Assembly: GCF_011799805.1 (NCBI RefSeq) | Contig: NZ_WXUB01000002.1 | Span: 558,001 to 622,000, forward strand | DNA length: 64,000 nt | From: Maribellus sediminis | Lineage (GTDB): Bacteria > Bacteroidota > Bacteroidia > Bacteroidales > Prolixibacteraceae | Direction: 5' to 3' | In this document: positions 35,071-44,708 of the stretch, piece by piece | Layout: every line of letters starts with the position of its first letter | How positions within the stretch are numbered: the first letter of the stretch is position 1 | Notes under the pieces: model-generated | What the model saw: only the letters and a program-made list of their open reading frames with translations | Told to the model about the DNA's origin: nothing | Databases searched by the model: none | Position numbers and translations under genes: made by a program

Positions 35071-36525
35071 TTAAACTCGTTTGGATAAAAGATCCTGTTG
35101 GATTTGAATTTCCTTCTTTTTATTGATTTCGTAGAAAAACAGTAAAGCAACACCAATCAGAAACGGGATTGACGGGTAGATACTTACCAACATTTTGGCG
35201 CCTTGAGCCACAGTTTCGGGCTGAACGATTTTCTGCCCGGCATTCATAGCATCTTTCGCTATGTATCCATACAAACCAAGAATTCCGGTAACAATAGCAC
35301 CTCCGATTGCCAAACCTGCCTTTAAGCCTACCATCATGGCTGAAAAGATGATGGCAGTAGCCCGGCGGTTGTTAATCCACTCCGAATAATCGGCAACATC
35401 TGCAATCATCGCCCAAAGAATAGGAGTTGTTACGCCATAGAAAAACATGTGCAGTATCTGCGCCAGAAACATTAAGCGAACATCTTTTGGATTGAAAAAG
35501 AAAAAAGAAACAATAAATAAGGTGGCAATAAACAGGGCTGTTCCGAAAACATCACGTTTCCCAAACTTATCAGCGAGTTTCCGGGATACTGCAATACCAA
35601 CCATCGAAAATACAATTCCACCTGCATTAAATAAACCAAAACCGGCCGATGGCACATCCGATTCAAAAAAGTTGAGTCCAATACGGTTCAGAAAATCAAG
35701 AATTGGTTGAATAAAACTGTGCAATTCAGTTTCATCTACGTAATTATTGAAGTAGTAAACATAAGATCCTCCTTTCATGGCCAGTGTTATAAAAACCAAA
35801 ATGGTTAATGTAAGCATGATAATCCAGGGCTTGTTTTTAAACAGGTCGCCAAGATCTTCTTTTAAAGTTGATGCCTGTTCGGGTTTTGGAATTATTCGCT
35901 CTTTAGTAGTAAGAAATGTAATGAGCAACAACACGGTTCCGATAATTGCCATCCAAGTCATAACCGATTCAATACCGGCAGCTTTGTCTCCGTTTCCTAC
36001 ATGCAAAATTATGGGCAACATAAATACCTGCACAAAAAACTGTGCAAACATTACGGCGGCAAAACGGTACGACGATAGACTGTTTCGCTCCGACATATCG
36101 CCGGTTAAAACTCCGCTCAGGGCCGAATACGGCAGGTTACTTGATGCGTAGGCCAGCAGCAATAAGGTATAGGTTACGGCCGCATAAATTAGTTTTCCTT
36201 TGTACGAAAAATTCGGTGTTGTAAACGCCAGTAAAGCAATTACGCCAAGCGGAACGGCCGTAAATAAAATCCACGGGCGAAATTTTCCCCAACGCGAATT
36301 TGTACGGTCGGCCAAAGCTCCGATAACCGGATTAAAGGCAACAGCTGCTACCAGTCCAACTACCAGCATAATTACTGATGCGTGTTCGTTCTGAAGTCCG
36401 TAAATGTCAGTATAGAAAAATGCCAGGAAAGTAACCAGGGTTTGAAACACAAGGTTGGCAGCCAGGTCACCCAGGCTATATCCGATTTTTTCCAGTACAG
36501 AAACTTTCTGTGAAGTAGAATTCAT
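35071..36525 (-). CDS. GPH-family sugar:cation symporter (XynP-like)
   Basis: 484 residues with 12 predicted membrane helices of the glycoside-pentoside-hexuronide group in the major facilitator superfamily. Family boxes are GYSLGDLAANLVFQ at the N-terminus, GALADRTNSRWGKFRPWIL after helix 2 and MIADVADYSEWINNRRATAI near residue 385. Such proteins carry xylosides or other oligosaccharides across the inner membrane with H+ or Na+. It lies between the CE20-like and the short GH10 gene in one leftward run, with 24 and 58 bases to each. Uptake of xylo-oligosaccharides is the expected role. Confidence 0.92.
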   Translation of the reverse strand: MNSTSQKVSVLEKIGYSLGDLAANLVFQTLVTFLAFFYTDIYGLQNEHASVIMLVVGLVAAVAFNPVIGALADRTNSRWGKFRPWILFTAVPLGVIALLAFTTPNFSYKGKLIYAAVTYTLLLLAYASSNLPYSALSGVLTGDMSERNSLSSYRFAAVMFAQFFVQVFMLPIILHVGNGDKAAGIESVMTWMAIIGTVLLLITFLTTKERIIPKPEQASTLKEDLGDLFKNKPWIIMLTLTILVFITLAMKGGSYVYYFNNYVDETELHSFIQPILDFLNRIGLNFFESDVPSAGFGLFNAGGIVFSMVGIAVSRKLADKFGKRDVFGTALFIATLFIVSFFFFNPKDVRLMFLAQILHMFFYGVTTPILWAMIADVADYSEWINNRRATAIIFSAMMVGLKAGLAIGGAIVTGILGLYGYIAKDAMNAGQKIVQPETVAQGAKMLVSIYPSIPFLIGVALLFFYEINKKKEIQIQQDLLSKRV

Positions 36526-36549
36526 AATTTTTTAGTGTTATTTTGTTTT

Positions 36550-38475
36550 TTATTTTTCTGTTGTAAATGGCGATGCCGGTAGTCCTTCTTTGTTTTTCAG
36601 ATTTGATCCGGCCGGATTATCATCCCAGGCATAACGCACTTCAGTCGGTTCAGGGACTTCATTACTCCAGACTTTAACCGAATTCTTGCTCATTACCACC
36701 GCTTTGGCCCAAACAAAATTGCCATCGCTGCCGGCTATCTGAAATCCTTCGAGTAAACTGTTGGCATAAAGTCCGGCTCCCACAGAAGTGAATGTAAGCA
36801 GAATGCTTCCGTCTTCAATTTTCATCGATTCGTACAGTGGTCCGGAGCTTACTATGTCCTTATTTCCATAAGCAACTTTCTCAGCTTCCAATGCCAAACG
36901 ACGTGCTACTTCCTTTTTATTCAACGGATGTATATCATTCCATTCGCCAATGTCGAAGGCTACAGCCATTCCGGTATTGGGAAGTTCGAGTGCTCTTCGC
37001 TGTGCATCCCGGGTTTCTGCCCAGCCGCTTTCTACAGGTTGTTTATTCGGAATTCCCAGGTTGGCCAATTGTACGTACAGGAATGGCAGATCGGGTTGAT
37101 CGAGCTGCTTTCTCCAGTCCATGATCAGATCTTTAAACAACTGGCGGTATTCAAATCCCCGTCCGGCATTGGTCTCTCCCTGGTACCAGATCACACCTTT
37201 TATGTTGTAATTCTTCATCGGATTAATCAGGGAATTGTACAAGCCCCCGGGTCGGAAAGACAGCCCACCAAAGCCACCGCGAGGAGGATGAAGTTCTGCA
37301 CCAATATGGTAATGCCAGTCACCTGTAATATCGATAATTTCCGATCCTACACGCAATTCATACGGTTTTTCTTCTACAAAACCACCACGTCCACCCTGGC
37401 AGAAAACACGAACCATTACCGTATTTTTACCGGCTTTTAATAATCCGGCCGGCAGATCGTAAATGCGGGGAGGATACTGGTAAGTTATATTTCCAACAAA
37501 GGTACCGTTTACAAAAGCCGAGTCGCTGTCAATTATTCTGCCCAATCGCAATACCGCTTCTTTTCCTGCCAGTGATTCGGGCACATCAAATTCGCGGTAA
37601 AACCAAATTGAACCGTTCCGAAAATCAACACCTTTATCGGTCCAATAACCCGGTAACGAAATTTGCGGCCAGCCTGTAACATCCACTTCGCCTTTCGACC
37701 ACTTCCCTACTCCGGGATCGTTTTTGTTAACTTCGTACCACCAGTTAAACGGGGGTTCTTCATTTTCCTGTTTTTGCCGTGCCATACGCATAGAGTCTAT
37801 GCGAGCTGCCCGCTCCAGCCAGGGATCAAGAAATGGAGCAACTTTATCTTTGCTTAACCAGGCTTCAGCCGGAGAACCGCCTATTGCAGTACTGATGATA
37901 CCCACCGGAACACTTTGTTCCTGATGAATTTTATCGGCAAAAAACCAGGCAACAGCCGAAAATTCCATAATATTTTCAGGCGTTGACGATAGCCATTTTC
38001 CATCAGGGTAATCCGCTTTTTCGTTTTCGGCATTTTCGCGAGTCGATGAGCGGAATAATCTTATCTGGTCGGTGTTTATTTTTTTGATTTCATCGGCATA
38101 CAAATCCATAACCCTGCGAAGTTGCAGCTCCATGTTCGATTGCCCCGAAGCCAGCCATACATCGCCTACCAGTATATTTTCCAGTTTAATATCGTTTATT
38201 TTCATAGTATAAGGACCACCGGCAGCCATCGCGGGAAGCTCAAGCTGCCAGGTTTCGTCCTCGCCTGTCATTGTCGTATAATTTTCTCCTTTAAATTCAA
38301 TTGTAATTTGTTCTTTCGGATCTGCCCAGCCCCAGATTTTCAAGGGTTGATTACGCTGCAAAACCATTCCGCTGCTCACCAAGATGGGGAGTCTAACTTC
38401 AGCCTGTGCCTCTACCGAAGAAAACGCCAGAATGAACAAAAGAAGAATGCTGTATCGAAATTTATAATATTTCAT
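36550..38475 (-). CDS. SGNH acetylesterase (sialate O-acetylesterase/CE20-like)
   Basis: 641 residues, signal peptide ending near VEAQA. The SGNH hydrolase parts are split: nucleophile in LASGQSNMELQL, WYQGETNAG, and the Asp-His in WNDIHPLNKKE. Between them (about 265-400) sits a beta-galactosidase-like jelly roll (GSIWFYREFDVPESL, DSDSAFVNGTFVG). That inserted domain is the layout described for the xylan acetylesterase family CE20. In this locus it should remove acetyl groups from xylan or xylo-oligosaccharides. Its start lies one base after the stop of the GH115 gene, so the two are translationally close. Confidence 0.88.
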   Translation of the reverse strand: MKYYKFRYSILLLFILAFSSVEAQAEVRLPILVSSGMVLQRNQPLKIWGWADPKEQITIEFKGENYTTMTGEDETWQLELPAMAAGGPYTMKINDIKLENILVGDVWLASGQSNMELQLRRVMDLYADEIKKINTDQIRLFRSSTRENAENEKADYPDGKWLSSTPENIMEFSAVAWFFADKIHQEQSVPVGIISTAIGGSPAEAWLSKDKVAPFLDPWLERAARIDSMRMARQKQENEEPPFNWWYEVNKNDPGVGKWSKGEVDVTGWPQISLPGYWTDKGVDFRNGSIWFYREFDVPESLAGKEAVLRLGRIIDSDSAFVNGTFVGNITYQYPPRIYDLPAGLLKAGKNTVMVRVFCQGGRGGFVEEKPYELRVGSEIIDITGDWHYHIGAELHPPRGGFGGLSFRPGGLYNSLINPMKNYNIKGVIWYQGETNAGRGFEYRQLFKDLIMDWRKQLDQPDLPFLYVQLANLGIPNKQPVESGWAETRDAQRRALELPNTGMAVAFDIGEWNDIHPLNKKEVARRLALEAEKVAYGNKDIVSSGPLYESMKIEDGSILLTFTSVGAGLYANSLLEGFQIAGSDGNFVWAKAVVMSKNSVKVWSNEVPEPTEVRYAWDDNPAGSNLKNKEGLPASPFTTEK

Positions 38476-38476
38476 T

Positions 38477-41029
38477 TTAATCTATTTTTACCATTTTACT
38501 TTGAATTGGCCCCAGGTAACTTGGTTTCAGTCCACCAGTATCAATCAGAATTTTCTGCAGAACAATTCCGGGTTCCAATACGCGAACACGCAATCGGTGT
38601 ACGCCAGTATTTTCAATTTTATGTTTTGTAGTCGATTTAATTATCCGCCTGGCTTGCCAGGGACCCAACTCACCGCGATACTTTCCATTAAAATTTACGA
38701 TCTGTTCCGCTTCTCCATCAAAAGAAACAGCATATCGTAATCCTTTATTGGCATTGAAGTTCAGCGTCGGCGACACGAGCACACTCACATCAAAATCTCC
38801 GGTTGATGCAAAATCAATGGCATATTCCAGGTAAATCTCCTCGTTCTCTTTGGGGTAAGCGTTTTGCGGAAAAGTTGTAATTGCCGATGTCGTTTTTCCA
38901 AGATCCGGAATCACTTCCCAACTAATGTTTTCGCTACCTTTTGCTTTTTGGCAGTTTTCTGCTTCAATCGAAACATAACCATCAGCCTCTTTAAAAATCA
39001 TATCGGCGTTTGACACTTCCGGCAAAACAAGGCGTTCCACATTAGGCATTTTTGCTTTGCGGGGTTCCTGCCAGTAGGTGTATCCAATTCGGATCTGGTC
39101 CATCATGTGGTTCCACTTTCCTCCTGCTATTTGCTGGTTGTAGTGAACGGTCAACACCGAATCGCGTTTAAAACAAGCTTCCGCAACATCGGCCCAGGTA
39201 TTGGCTTCGAAATCTCCGTTCGCTATTAACTGTTTGTTTTTGGCCACCGCATAATACATTTCGTACAAATTGGCAGTTGCATTTGCTGGGAAAAGCACGA
39301 GTTGGTCGAAGGCATCTTTGTATTCGTTTGGAATAATGTTGTAAAGCCGAAGTGCATCAAATGCCAGGTTGCGGTAATCATCCCGAACTCTTTCGAATTC
39401 GTTGTAATTTTCCAGGCTGTAGGTCTTATCGTCCAGTAACTCAGGAGTAACCCTGTGGTTGTATTTGGTATACAGATTGATAATTCGTGCAGCTTCTTCG
39501 GCATATTTCTCTCCAAACTGTTGTCGGCTCCAACTAACTGTATAAGCATACAGGTTCTGAGGGTTAAACTGTGACGGATCCCAGGCCATATCCAAAAAGA
39601 AACTTATGGGAAATTCCATAGGCTTCAGGTCGCCAACATTTACGACCCACAGGCGATCGACACCATGACTGTAGCTCAGGTTCATCTGCTCCCAAACGCG
39701 CTGAATCTGGGTAACATTTATCCATTTAGAATTTCGCGGCCCGCCCACATAATCAAAATGATAATACATTCCGAAACCGCCTTCATGCTTTGGCGCGTTT
39801 ATATCAGGCAATTTGCGAACATCGCCCCAGTTGTCGTCACACAACAGCAGGGTAACATCATCAGGCACACGCATTCCTTTATCGTAATAATCCTGAACTT
39901 CTTTATACAAGGCCCAAACCTGAGGCGTTTCTTCGGGTTTTTTACCCGTAACCTCACTTATAATTTTTCGCTGATCTTTTACAATCCGCTCAAGCAATGC
40001 AATGTTGGTTCCTTCTTCCATGGCTTCATCGCCATCGCCTCGCATACCAACGGTCACTAGCGTTTCATAGTCCTTATTCCGCTCCATTCCTTTGGTCCAG
40101 AAATCCGTCAACACTTTTTCATTCTTAGTGTAGTCCCAGGCCCCGGTTCCGTATTTATGCCATTCGGCCTGTGCCCGGCCTAAAGGCTCGTGATGCGATG
40201 TTCCCATAACAATACCCAACTTGTCGGCCAACACACCATTTTCGGGATCATCATCGTAAAATGCTTTCCCCCACATGGCCGGCCACATAAAGTTACCACG
40301 CAAACGGAGCACCAGTTCAAAAACATGTACATAAAACTGGTGATTGATACCTCCGAATTTTTCGCGCGCCCAATTACCGAGGGCCGGTTCTTCATCGTTC
40401 AGAAAAATACCACGATATTTTACTTTTGGAGATTCGGTAATAAAGCGACCGGCTTTTACGTACAAGGCGTCCTTTGGTTCAACCGGAACATCGGCCCACC
40501 AGTACCAGGGAGAAACTCCCATATCGCGCGAGAGGTTGAGCATGGCATATATCGTTCCACGTTTATCGCTACCTGTTAAAACCAGTGCTTTATCAATTCC
40601 GGGAAACGGATTTTCTACCACCTGCGTGAGGCTTCGCTCCCATTCTCCTTCGAATTCAGAAATATCAATTTTGCCCGCTTTTACCAGCTGATCGATCCAT
40701 CGGTTCTTCCCCAGTGTTCCAACCAGAACAATTTCATTGGTTTCGGGTAAAGCATTTCTGTAGATCGCACCTGATTTTCCACTCACCAATTTTAGGTCAT
40801 TAATAAACCAGTCGGCAACCATGGCTACACCCGAAAAGTCTTCCTGATCGATCACTATCGGAGTGATTTTTTCGGATTCGAAAAGTGTAAAACTGTTTTC
40901 TTCTTTTACATCAGAAATACAATTATCAGCGAATTGCGCCTCCGCAGCGAGTGGCAGCAGTGCTGTTAGCTGTATAAGAGTAAGCACCATTAAAATTCTA
41001 CCGTCTATGAAATAGCGTAATTTCGACAT
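38477..41029 (-). CDS. GH115 xylan alpha-1,2-glucuronidase
   Basis: 850 residues, signal peptide ending near AEAQF. The sequence follows GH115 throughout: PKVKYRGIFLNDEEPALGNWA (in pieces), LRLRGNFMWPAMWGKAF, MGTSHHEPLGRAQAEW, LLCDDNWGDVRKLP and YYHFDYVGGPRNSKW. The C-terminal beta domain (about 690-850) includes EAENCQKAKGS. GH115 enzymes remove 4-O-methylglucuronic acid from internal or terminal xylose, which GH67 enzymes cannot do. It lies between the CE15 glucuronoyl esterase (12 bases upstream) and the acetylesterase, an arrangement that handles uronate side chains step by step. Confidence 0.95.
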   Translation of the reverse strand: MSKLRYFIDGRILMVLTLIQLTALLPLAAEAQFADNCISDVKEENSFTLFESEKITPIVIDQEDFSGVAMVADWFINDLKLVSGKSGAIYRNALPETNEIVLVGTLGKNRWIDQLVKAGKIDISEFEGEWERSLTQVVENPFPGIDKALVLTGSDKRGTIYAMLNLSRDMGVSPWYWWADVPVEPKDALYVKAGRFITESPKVKYRGIFLNDEEPALGNWAREKFGGINHQFYVHVFELVLRLRGNFMWPAMWGKAFYDDDPENGVLADKLGIVMGTSHHEPLGRAQAEWHKYGTGAWDYTKNEKVLTDFWTKGMERNKDYETLVTVGMRGDGDEAMEEGTNIALLERIVKDQRKIISEVTGKKPEETPQVWALYKEVQDYYDKGMRVPDDVTLLLCDDNWGDVRKLPDINAPKHEGGFGMYYHFDYVGGPRNSKWINVTQIQRVWEQMNLSYSHGVDRLWVVNVGDLKPMEFPISFFLDMAWDPSQFNPQNLYAYTVSWSRQQFGEKYAEEAARIINLYTKYNHRVTPELLDDKTYSLENYNEFERVRDDYRNLAFDALRLYNIIPNEYKDAFDQLVLFPANATANLYEMYYAVAKNKQLIANGDFEANTWADVAEACFKRDSVLTVHYNQQIAGGKWNHMMDQIRIGYTYWQEPRKAKMPNVERLVLPEVSNADMIFKEADGYVSIEAENCQKAKGSENISWEVIPDLGKTTSAITTFPQNAYPKENEEIYLEYAIDFASTGDFDVSVLVSPTLNFNANKGLRYAVSFDGEAEQIVNFNGKYRGELGPWQARRIIKSTTKHKIENTGVHRLRVRVLEPGIVLQKILIDTGGLKPSYLGPIQSKMVKID

Positions 41030-41041
41030 TCAATGTAATCT

Positions 41042-42259
41042 TTAAATCGACTCGGTTCCCCACCAGTCTGTCCATTTTTTGTAATCTGTTTCCGGATAAG
41101 GATGAACCGCCACATTTGTATCCACCGAGTCGATACCTAGCATAAATTTATCGATAAAGGCTTCCACTTCCGGACGTTGCACGTCGGGCAACTGACAGTG
41201 TGGATGACCGGCTACAATGGAAAATCCGAAGCGGTCGGCGATACCGAAAGTCTCCCAAACGCGTTTTGCAGCCTGACACGAAACGTAGCCAGATTCATCA
41301 GCTAACCACTCATAATCAGGATTTCCGAGCACCAATAAAGCACGTGGTGCAACCATTGCCATCAACTCATGATGATCAAAAGGAAGTTTATTAACATCAT
41401 TTGCAAATTGAAACATGCTTTCCATAAACCAAACGTGACTTGTTCTGCCAAGTGTTTCAACGTTGCCCAGTGTTTCGGAAACGCGCCAGGCAGCTGCACC
41501 ACCTCCTCCTGATTCCTGTGCTATTGTGAGCGCAATACGTTCGTCGAATGCGCCCGAATAAAGTGCCATTTTGCCTGCAAACGAGCAGCCTGTAATGGCT
41601 ATGTGTTTTAGATCGATTGGTAATTCATCGGCCACCAGTTCCAGGCCATCAATTAAACGACTGACTCCCCACGACCACGCTGCGTAAGCTCCCATGTAGA
41701 TAAGTTCGGGGTATAACTGGTTTATGGGTTCAGTTCCGCGTTTTTGTTGCCAGGCCATCACCTGCCCAAAATTATATGGAATCTGAGCAATATTCCTGTC
41801 AACAAAAATATCGGACGGAAGACTGCCGGAACCTCTGCCAACACCAATTACGGCAGGAAACAGGCCATCGCCTTCGGGTAAAATAATTGCTGAAGTTAAG
41901 GTAAGTGTTTTTCCTTTTACCGTAACATTCACGGTTAAGGTATCATTTTCGAATGTGGCTGAAATGGTATGTTGAGCACCCGGTTTCGGGCCAATTTCGT
42001 AGTGTTGGATTTCGGCTGCGATCTCGTTACGACGCCGACTCCAGTCACCGAATTTTGTTGATCGGCCGCTTCCGTCCGACCACTCAAAAGGATCGGTCAG
42101 ACCTTCAACAACCGGTAATTCTTCTATATCGGGCAACACCGGTTTCTGAAAATCTGCTCCCCTGTTTTCTTTCTCGTATACCAGTGGAATTTCTTGTTTG
42201 CATGCTGTGCAAAAAAACAGACTTAGCACAAAAGTTAACAGGCTTAATTTGGTTTTCAT
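41042..42259 (-). CDS. CE15 glucuronoyl esterase, lipoprotein
   Basis: 405 residues with lipobox FFCTAC (Cys about residue 20). CE15 enzymes cleave the ester between 4-O-methylglucuronic acid on xylan and lignin alcohols. The nucleophile is S226 in ITGCSFAGKMAL, with GGGGAAAWR and the His in VAGHPHCQLP. The residue after the nucleophile, usually an Arg that helps form the oxyanion hole (GCSRxGK), is Phe here. The gene heads the second unit of the locus, followed 12 bases later by GH115. The gap 42260-42543 upstream holds the terminator of the xus operon. Confidence 0.86.
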   Translation of the reverse strand: MKTKLSLLTFVLSLFFCTACKQEIPLVYEKENRGADFQKPVLPDIEELPVVEGLTDPFEWSDGSGRSTKFGDWSRRRNEIAAEIQHYEIGPKPGAQHTISATFENDTLTVNVTVKGKTLTLTSAIILPEGDGLFPAVIGVGRGSGSLPSDIFVDRNIAQIPYNFGQVMAWQQKRGTEPINQLYPELIYMGAYAAWSWGVSRLIDGLELVADELPIDLKHIAITGCSFAGKMALYSGAFDERIALTIAQESGGGGAAAWRVSETLGNVETLGRTSHVWFMESMFQFANDVNKLPFDHHELMAMVAPRALLVLGNPDYEWLADESGYVSCQAAKRVWETFGIADRFGFSIVAGHPHCQLPDVQRPEVEAFIDKFMLGIDSVDTNVAVHPYPETDYKKWTDWWGTESI

Positions 42260-42482
42260 TGGTCAATATAGATTTATTAGTTTATTAGTTATGCCGATGG
42301 CCGTAAAGGTTTCTGGCACCAATCACCGGATATCTGCATTAAAAACATTTTTTTCTGCCTGTTTTGCAGTTTTTCTATATAAGTAAAATTTAGTCCCAAG
42401 CTTTAATCAAAGATAAATAACGAGAAAATGTATTTTATACAATATTGAATATTAGAATTTCATTTTTGGATATATAGCTTAT

Positions 42483-42517
42483 GAAAAGAGACTGTTTACA
42501 ATAAAACAGCCTCTTTC
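42483..42517 (-). terminator. Terminator at the end of the xus-type operon
   Basis: A stem of GAAAAGAG-x-CTGTTT against AAACAG-x-CTCTTTTC type (42483-42517), with one mismatched position, around a short AT loop. It lies 26 bases past the stop of the modular GH10 gene and separates it from the CE15 unit. Confidence 0.72.
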
Positions 42518-42543
42518 ATACTAAATATTAAACTATGCGAAAA

Positions 42544-44694
42544 CTATTGTCCTGATAATCCATCGGCAAAACCTGCATATGCCGGTTTTCTGTTGTAGCC
42601 TTCGGTCCATAATCCAATTGGTTCTCCCGATCTCCACGAAGAACTCGCAGGACTGTCAAGCGGGCTCCAGGCAGTTATTCCATATTGTTGATTGGCTGGA
42701 ATTATTTCCAGGTATTTTTCAACTACAAATTTGTACAGCTCGGCCTGTGCCTCGTAATCTTCTTTGGTAGCATCCGGCGTCTTTTTGCCAACTCCCATAT
42801 CGAGTTCCGAGATTTTAATAAGTTTACCTGTTGCTGCCAGCAGTTGGAACATTTCAACAATTTTGTCCTTATCGGAATTTGTTGAGATATGCATTTGCGT
42901 TCCAATTCCGTCAACGCGGGCACCTTTGCTTTCTATGTATTCAACATAGGCGATTAATCCTTTACATTTATCAATGTTGTACTCCAGGTTATAATCGTTG
43001 ATAAATAGTTTATCATCAGGATTACCATACTGAACTGCCATATTGAAAGCATCAACAGCGTAATCTTTACCCATGTAGTCTTGCCAGTAAAAATGATCAG
43101 CCGGAATATTTTCGTTTCCGATACCCGTTTTTAGTTCGTATGGATTTCCATCATCCATCGGCTCATTCACAACATCCCAGGCTTTAATGTAATCTTTCGA
43201 AACTTCCATCATACCTGCAATCCAGCGATCAAGTTCTGCGGTAATCGTATCTTTCTTTTCTTCGGGTGTCATTTCAATAATCTGCCCACCACCATCTTCG
43301 TTATACCATTTCAATACAATATTATCAAAGTAATACGTGGTTGCCACAGCTCCCAGGTTGAAAGCGATGGTAGTACATCCCGATGTATTGTCGGCAATGG
43401 TAACTTCTTTTACAAAATGTGTCCATTCGTTGGTGAAGCTAACTTGTCCGAAGAAATCCCAGTGTTTGTACGCATAAGGTACCGTATGGGCTTGCGTAGG
43501 AACATTAGCAGCAGCTCCTGCTTTTACATCCATTTCAAGAATGTATTTCTGACCAACCTCGGTGGCTTCAGGAAAAGTGAAGAAAAACTGGCAGTCCCAA
43601 TCGTTTGGACGAACCGATTCGTTCACAATCTGAAGTGCTCTTCCGTTACCTTCGGCACCTGTACCCGGAGCTGTAAAACTCATTTGGGCATTTGAATTAC
43701 CCATGTAGTTGGCTGCATTGTCGGTTTCGAAATTGTTTTCTGAAACAACATCCCATGTTGGCCCACTTGCATCCGGATTGAGCCATTCTACCTTAATATT
43801 ATCGAAATTGTAGGTGGTAACGTTGTGTCCCAGGTTAAATGCAATTGTTGTACACTCCGATGTGCTTCCATCAATGGTAGTTTCAACTGAAATCTGACTC
43901 CATTCAGTTGTTGGACTAATTGTACCAAAAAAGTTCCAGTGTTTGTAAGCGCCTGGCGAACGATGAGCCTGAGTAGGATAACTCACTCCTGCATCAGCGG
44001 CCTTTACATCCATGGTCAATCTATATTGCTGGCCTTCCACGGTCTCCTGAGGAAAAGTTACAAAAAGCTGCACATTCCAGTCGTTCTCCGTTTTAGTTGG
44101 ATTCACGATTGTTAATGCTCTTCCATCGCCATGACTGGTAAAAGTACCTTCGGCACCGGTTATTGAATAATTTGATGCATCATCATCTTCAAAATCAATT
44201 TCGGTAAGTGTTTCCCAGGCAGGTCCACCTGATCCCGGAATTTTTATCGGCGCAATAATGCCGTTCAGGTACTCTGCATTCTGATTGGCATGCCAGGTAA
44301 GAGTATGTCCATAGATGGTAACTCCTGCCTCTTCAGCGGCACCAATAAAGTTTTCCACTCCCGAAAAATCCATGCTACCATCGCTTTTTACAATGGCTCC
44401 GTGTTTCATGGCATATCCGGCAGCAACTTCGTCGAAATTAGAGCTGATATGACTGAATACCAGTCCTTTTTTGTTAAAGTCGCTTAACGAAACACCGGCA
44501 CCCAGTTTAAAATCCGGACTGGCACTACGATCAACATATGACTTTAATACATCGTATTCCTTCAAATATTCTAATTCTGCAATACTTTCCGGTTTGTCAA
44601 CTTTATAATCGAGTAAGCTATCATCGACGCATGACGCCATTACAGCAACTGTAACTGCACCAAGCAAAAACTTATATAAATATTTCATTTTCAT
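42544..44694 (-). CDS. GH10 xylanase with two inserted carbohydrate-binding modules, lipoprotein
   Basis: 716 residues with lipobox VMASCV (Cys about residue 22). The GH10 barrel begins at about 40-150 (NKKGLVFSHI, HTLTWHANQ), is broken by two homologous CBM4/9-type modules (about 165-310 and 318-468, each with a YKHWxFFG and a CTTIAFNLG motif), and resumes at about 470-716 with acid/base E511 (VVNEPMDDG) and nucleophile E630 (ISELDMGVG). Insertion of binding modules in the barrel is a hallmark of the surface xylanase of Bacteroidetes xylan loci. It is the last gene of the susCDCD-DUF1735 operon. Confidence 0.95.
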   Translation of the reverse strand: MKMKYLYKFLLGAVTVAVMASCVDDSLLDYKVDKPESIAELEYLKEYDVLKSYVDRSASPDFKLGAGVSLSDFNKKGLVFSHISSNFDEVAAGYAMKHGAIVKSDGSMDFSGVENFIGAAEEAGVTIYGHTLTWHANQNAEYLNGIIAPIKIPGSGGPAWETLTEIDFEDDDASNYSITGAEGTFTSHGDGRALTIVNPTKTENDWNVQLFVTFPQETVEGQQYRLTMDVKAADAGVSYPTQAHRSPGAYKHWNFFGTISPTTEWSQISVETTIDGSTSECTTIAFNLGHNVTTYNFDNIKVEWLNPDASGPTWDVVSENNFETDNAANYMGNSNAQMSFTAPGTGAEGNGRALQIVNESVRPNDWDCQFFFTFPEATEVGQKYILEMDVKAGAAANVPTQAHTVPYAYKHWDFFGQVSFTNEWTHFVKEVTIADNTSGCTTIAFNLGAVATTYYFDNIVLKWYNEDGGGQIIEMTPEEKKDTITAELDRWIAGMMEVSKDYIKAWDVVNEPMDDGNPYELKTGIGNENIPADHFYWQDYMGKDYAVDAFNMAVQYGNPDDKLFINDYNLEYNIDKCKGLIAYVEYIESKGARVDGIGTQMHISTNSDKDKIVEMFQLLAATGKLIKISELDMGVGKKTPDATKEDYEAQAELYKFVVEKYLEIIPANQQYGITAWSPLDSPASSSWRSGEPIGLWTEGYNRKPAYAGFADGLSGQ

Positions 44695-44708
44695 TTTGAT
44701 TTTAGCGA

